A DNA stretch of 8,845 nt from CBDULQ01 sp965368115 (GTDB lineage Bacteria; Pseudomonadota; Gammaproteobacteria; SZUA-229): the NCBI GenBank assembly GCA_965368115.1, contig CBDULQ010000162.1, forward strand, positions 1-8,845, written 5' to 3'. Numbering within the stretch: the first letter of the stretch is position 1; every line of letters begins with the position of its first letter. Below the pieces are notes generated by a model. The model worked only from the letters and a program-made list of their open reading frames with translations. It was not told the origin of the DNA and did not search any database. Position numbers and translations under genes: made by a program. Positions 6,128-8,845 of this stretch are shown in pieces.

Positions 6128-6132
6128 GAGGG
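6128..6132 (+). promoter_or_regulatory. Ribosome-binding site for the TTG-initiated ATP-grasp gene
   Basis: GAGGG lies 7 nt before TTG 6140-6142. An in-frame TGA at 6101-6103 leaves no ATG or GTG start upstream, so this site supports TTG as the true start. Confidence 0.65.
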
Positions 6133-6139
6133 CAGTTTC

Positions 6140-7615
6140 TTGTCCGCTTTTTATGTTGTCGTCGATGACCTCAAAGACTGGTCGCCTTTCTATCCCAGCT
6201 CAGATGTCATCACTTTTGACCAGTATCGCCAGCTCAGCGCCGGCGCGTCAGGCACGCGCACCCGGGTGGTCAACCTGTGCCGTAGTTACCGCTATCTGAG
6301 TACAGGCTACTACACATCGCTGCTGGCCGAAGCACGCGGTCATCACGTATTTCCCAGTGTCAGCGTCATCAATGACCTGTCGCGCAAGTCGCTGTATTTC
6401 CTGCAACTTGATCAGGTGCACTCCGATTTGCAGACCATGATGCAGCAGGTGACTGAAACCGGCGCCAGCAAATTTCGCTTTTTCTGTTATTTCGGCCAGG
6501 CCGATATTGCCGCGCTGAATCCATTAGCCAAGAAACTGTTCGAACGCTTTACCAGCCCGATCCTGAAAATCGACCTGGTCAAACGCAAGACCTGGGAACT
6601 GGAAAAGGTCAAAGCCTGTCCCCTGAAGCAGCTGGATGAAAGTCAGCAGACCCTGTTTGCCGATGCCTTCGAGCAGTTCAGCCGCAACATGTGGCGCAAA
6701 CCGCGCGCAAAAAAACGCTATCGTTACGATCTGGCGATTCTGGTCAATGAGCAGGAAGCCCTGCCACCCAGTAATAAAACCGCGTTGAAAAAAATGATGC
6801 AGGCTGCACGTAACCTGGGCATGGACCCGGAACTCATCAGCCGCCAGGACTATTATCGACTGGCCGAGTTCGATGCGCTGTTCATTCGCGAAACGACAGC
6901 CATCGACCACCACACCTATCGTTTCGCCAAGAAAGCGGAAGCCGAAGGCATGGTGGTGATCGACGATCCGACCTCGATCATGCGCTGCACCAACAAGATT
7001 TACCTGGCTGACCTGTTGCAGAACAATCGCGTGCCGATCCCGAAAACGGTTTTGCTGGCCAGCCAGGGCACAGAGGAACTGGACGCCTGCGCAAGGACCC
7101 TGGGTTTTCCACTGGTGTTGAAAATACCCGACGGTTCGTTTTCCCGTGGCGTGGTGAAAGTAAAAGATGCCGACGAACTGAAGACCGAAGTCAAAAACCT
7201 GATGGGCAAGTCTGCGCTGCTCATCGCCCAGGAATTCATGTATACCGATTACGACTGGCGTATCGGTGTGCTCAATAATAAACCGCTGTACGCCTGTCGC
7301 TATTACATGGTGCGCAATCACTGGCAGATTTATCAACACGGTAGCAAGCGCACCAGTTCCGGCGGCTTCGATACCCTGCCCATCGACCAGGTCCCGCCAC
7401 GGGTGTTGCGCGCAGCGACCCAGGCGAGCAAACTGATCGGCAACGGTCTCTACGGGGTCGACCTGAAACAGCAGGGGGAGCGTGCGGTGGTGATCGAAGT
7501 GAACGACAATCCCAGCATCGATGCCGGCGTCGAAGACAAGATACTTGGGCCGGCGCTGTACGACAGCCTGATGACCGAGTTCATACGGCGTATCGAAAAC
7601 GGGAGTTCACGATGA
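6140..7615 (+). CDS. RimK-like ATP-grasp ligase with N-terminal RLAN-type domain
   Basis: A 491-residue protein. Residues 1 to about 180 match the RimK-like ATP-grasp N-terminal (RLAN) domain, with the hallmark TRVVNLCRSYRYLSTGYY (41-58) and LLAEARGHHVFPS. Residues from about 195 form the pre-ATP-grasp and ATP-grasp fold. ATP and metal contacts are recognisable: TNKIYLAD (K286), VLKIPDGSFSRGV (K328), AQEF (E365), DYDWRIGV (D370, R374), GVDLK (D441) and VIEVNDNPS (E453, N455, N457). ATP-grasp RimK relatives join a carboxylate to an amine through an acyl-phosphate, often adding glutamate to protein or peptide ends. This branch has no settled substrate that I know of. It probably acts in the cytoplasm. 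The start is TTG 6140 with GAGGG 7 nt upstream. It overlaps the next gene by 4 bp (ATGA), implying coupled translation, and is divergent from the GNAT-peptidase gene. It is not the ordinary rimK, which is shorter and lacks the N-terminal domain. Confidence 0.93.
   Translation: MSAFYVVVDDLKDWSPFYPSSDVITFDQYRQLSAGASGTRTRVVNLCRSYRYLSTGYYTSLLAEARGHHVFPSVSVINDLSRKSLYFLQLDQVHSDLQTMMQQVTETGASKFRFFCYFGQADIAALNPLAKKLFERFTSPILKIDLVKRKTWELEKVKACPLKQLDESQQTLFADAFEQFSRNMWRKPRAKKRYRYDLAILVNEQEALPPSNKTALKKMMQAARNLGMDPELISRQDYYRLAEFDALFIRETTAIDHHTYRFAKKAEAEGMVVIDDPTSIMRCTNKIYLADLLQNNRVPIPKTVLLASQGTEELDACARTLGFPLVLKIPDGSFSRGVVKVKDADELKTEVKNLMGKSALLIAQEFMYTDYDWRIGVLNNKPLYACRYYMVRNHWQIYQHGSKRTSSGGFDTLPIDQVPPRVLRAATQASKLIGNGLYGVDLKQQGERAVVIEVNDNPSIDAGVEDKILGPALYDSLMTEFIRRIENGSSR
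7601..7605 (+). promoter_or_regulatory. Ribosome-binding site for the M42-like peptidase gene
   Basis: GGGAG lies 6 nt before ATG 7612-7614 and inside the end of the ATP-grasp gene. With the ATGA stop/start overlap it indicates translational coupling. Confidence 0.65.
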
Positions 7616-8670
7616 GCGACGTGAATCTGGATCTGTTCCTGGATATTCTCAAACACCTGATTCGACATCCCAGTGTGGTCGGTGCCGAGCACTCCTTTTT
7701 CCGCGTACTGCAGCGGGAACTTGAAGAGCTGGGCGTGAAAGTCACCTGGTATGAAGGCCTGCTGGTCGCCCAGGGCACACAACCGGATCAGTTGATGCTG
7801 TCGGCACATATCGATCGCCATGGCCTGATCTGCACCGGTCCCAATGAATTTCAGTATGCTGCCTTCGTAGCCGGCAATCGATCCGATCTACTCGGCAATT
7901 CGGTGTCGGAACAGCTCATCCAGAAAGTGGCCGGCCGCTTCCAGAACACTCCGGTGGTGGCCTACGAACCCTGGTCCGGTATGTATCGCGGTGCCGGCAC
8001 CATCAGTCGTGCCTGGGTCTGTGAGTACCGGGGCAACCTGATTTTCGACGTCGACGGCATGGATCACGCGGTGGCCGGTACGCCGCTGGCGTTTCGCGAT
8101 CGCCTCGACATCAACGGCGACAGCATTAGCGCACAACTGGACAATGTGTTCAGCGCGGCGGCGCTGGTCTATCTGTTCGCGTGCGGATTCCAGGGCAGCG
8201 CCTTCTTTACCGCCCAGGAAGAAGCCGGCAAAAGCTGGCGTTATTTACTGGAATGGTTCCGCCGTTTCGGTGGCCGCACCAATAATCTGCTGGTGCTGGA
8301 TACCAGTCCCTACCCGGATATCGAAAGTCGCGACCGCCAGCAGGTGGTGTTGCGCAACCGGGACGCCAACAGCCAGTTCAACACGGAACGCACACAACAG
8401 GTGGCGCAACACTGCGAGCGCCTGGGCATTCGCTACAGTTACAAGGACCAGTACATCGAACAGCAGAATCAACAACTGCTGGCCGCCGGCCAGCCGGTCC
8501 AATCACTGGGCAGTACCGAACTGGGCCGCATCAGCCAGGCTTCGGGTGGGCTGGTGCAGGGCACAACCCTGCAGATTCCCACCACCGGTTATCACACCAT
8601 GGAAGAAAGCGCCGCACTGAGTTCGGTGCGGGCTTTCCTGCACCTGCTCGGCGAACTCGGCACCGTCTAA
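7612..8670 (+). CDS. M42-like metallo-aminopeptidase/deacylase
   Basis: A 352-residue clan MH (M42/M20/M28-like) enzyme with the two-metal site in the expected order: LSAHIDRHG (H66, D68), SAQLDNVFSAA (D177, bridging ligand), FFTAQEEAGKSW (E203 catalytic base, E204 ligand), LVLDTSPYPD (D230) and GYHTMEES (H328). The complete set suggests an active zinc- or cobalt-dependent exopeptidase or N-deacylase. Length agrees with M42 aminopeptidases (about 340-360). Two differences from typical M42 enzymes are LDNVFSAA, where LDNR or DDR plus G is usual, and KSW after the EE pair, where G-L-R is common. This may be a specialised subfamily. No signal peptide, so it is cytoplasmic. It is translationally coupled to the ATP-grasp ligase, so it probably processes the substrate or product of that ligase, for example by removing added residues; that role is inferred. 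Confidence 0.88.
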   Translation: MSDVNLDLFLDILKHLIRHPSVVGAEHSFFRVLQRELEELGVKVTWYEGLLVAQGTQPDQLMLSAHIDRHGLICTGPNEFQYAAFVAGNRSDLLGNSVSEQLIQKVAGRFQNTPVVAYEPWSGMYRGAGTISRAWVCEYRGNLIFDVDGMDHAVAGTPLAFRDRLDINGDSISAQLDNVFSAAALVYLFACGFQGSAFFTAQEEAGKSWRYLLEWFRRFGGRTNNLLVLDTSPYPDIESRDRQQVVLRNRDANSQFNTERTQQVAQHCERLGIRYSYKDQYIEQQNQQLLAAGQPVQSLGSTELGRISQASGGLVQGTTLQIPTTGYHTMEESAALSSVRAFLHLLGELGTV

Positions 8671-8736
8671 GCCTCACTCACCCCGCTGTTCCTCCGCGCC
8701 TGCCCTAAATATTTTTATCAGAGTATTAAAACCTTA

Positions 8737-8765
8737 TTGACTTCTAATAGTCAGATCATTATCGT
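8737..8765 (+). promoter_or_regulatory. Candidate sigma-70 promoter reading out of the window
   Basis: TTGACT (8737-8742, 5/6) and TATCGT (8760-8765, 4/6) are separated by 17 bp in an AT-rich stretch after the M42-like gene. No gene follows inside the window, so it would serve a gene to the right. The inverted repeat at 8748-8785 overlaps it. Confidence 0.4.
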
Positions 8766-8785
8766 CTAAGACGAACGTCTGACTA
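8748..8785. repeat. Nested and alternative inverted repeats over the promoter candidate
   Basis: TAGTCAGA (8748-8755) and TCTGACTA (8778-8785) are perfect 8-bp inverted arms. Between them CGTCT-A-AGACG (8763-8773) is an inner palindrome, and AGACG-AA-CGTCT (8769-8780) is a second one sharing the AGACG arm, so the two inner hairpins exclude each other. The cluster covers the spacer and -10 of the promoter candidate. Likely roles are a multi-site operator or a switchable RNA leader structure. No T-run follows, so it is not an obvious terminator. Confidence 0.5.
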
Positions 8786-8813
8786 AGTTCAGCCGTTCAC
8801 CACTCAAACAACG

Positions 8814-8830
8814 AGCGGGGACGCCCCGTT
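8814..8830. terminator. GC-rich hairpin near the right edge (terminator or small interspersed repeat)
   Basis: CGGGG-ACG-CCCCG (8816-8828) is a perfect 5-bp stem, extended by a G-T and an A-T pair to 8814-8830. It is not followed by a run of T on either strand, so intrinsic termination is doubtful. A REP-like dispersed palindrome is an alternative. Apart from this hairpin and the promoter and repeat cluster, 8671-8845 shows no gene. Confidence 0.3.
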
Positions 8831-8845
8831 ACCTCGCCATTCATT

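Noticed and set aside
6524..7339. Long minus-strand open frame (271 codons) inside the ATP-grasp gene
   Set aside because: It is antisense to a gene with clear ATP-grasp motifs, its translation shows no recognisable domain, and such frames are expected opposite GC-rich coding DNA.
8745..8790. Integron attC site
   Set aside because: The arms lack the RYYYAAC and GTTRRRY core sites, and no integrase or cassette array is visible.

Overview
The window looks like chromosomal DNA from a gammaproteobacterium with moderate-to-high GC. This is inferred from gene content and codon style only. It contains no rRNA or tRNA gene, no insertion sequence, no CRISPR array and no phage gene that I can see. Eight genes are essentially complete and one is cut by the left edge. 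Almost all the DNA is coding, and the intergenic gaps are short.

Left block (1-2850, minus strand). Read in the direction of transcription, the order is a TauE/SafE-like (COG2836/DsbD_2-type) membrane protein with a natural His5 tail, a compact sigma-54-dependent activator with no N-terminal sensor domain, an inositol-monophosphatase-family phosphatase, and a partial gene for a single-pass membrane protein. The membrane-protein and activator genes are 4 bp apart. The activator-phosphatase gap is 55 bp and the next is 119 bp. The block may be one operon, or two if a promoter-like site before the partial gene is real.

Middle block (2851-4833, plus strand). An extended short-chain dehydrogenase/epimerase-like gene is divergent from the left block. 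Its only sensible start is an ATC codon 8 nt after a strong GAGGAG ribosome-binding site, and its catalytic YxxxK appears replaced by MxxxM. It is followed by a DUF155 (RMD1/YagE family) protein with a C-terminal membrane anchor.

Right block (4859-8670). This is the most interesting part. A GNAT acetyltransferase fused to a C39/papain-like cysteine peptidase (minus) is divergent from a two-gene unit (plus). That unit encodes a RimK-like ATP-grasp ligase with an N-terminal RLAN-type domain, then an M42-like metallo-aminopeptidase that overlaps it by ATGA. A ligase, an acetyltransferase, a cysteine peptidase and a metallopeptidase around one shared control region suggest a peptide- or amino-acid-ligation pathway in which a peptide or protein tag is made, capped and trimmed. 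The substrate is unknown. The shared intergenic region holds two inverted repeats, one of them a perfect 8-4-8 palindrome.

The right end (8671-8845) has no gene. It holds a fair sigma-70-like promoter overlapped by a nested inverted-repeat cluster, then a GC-rich hairpin. It is probably the control region of a gene beyond the window.
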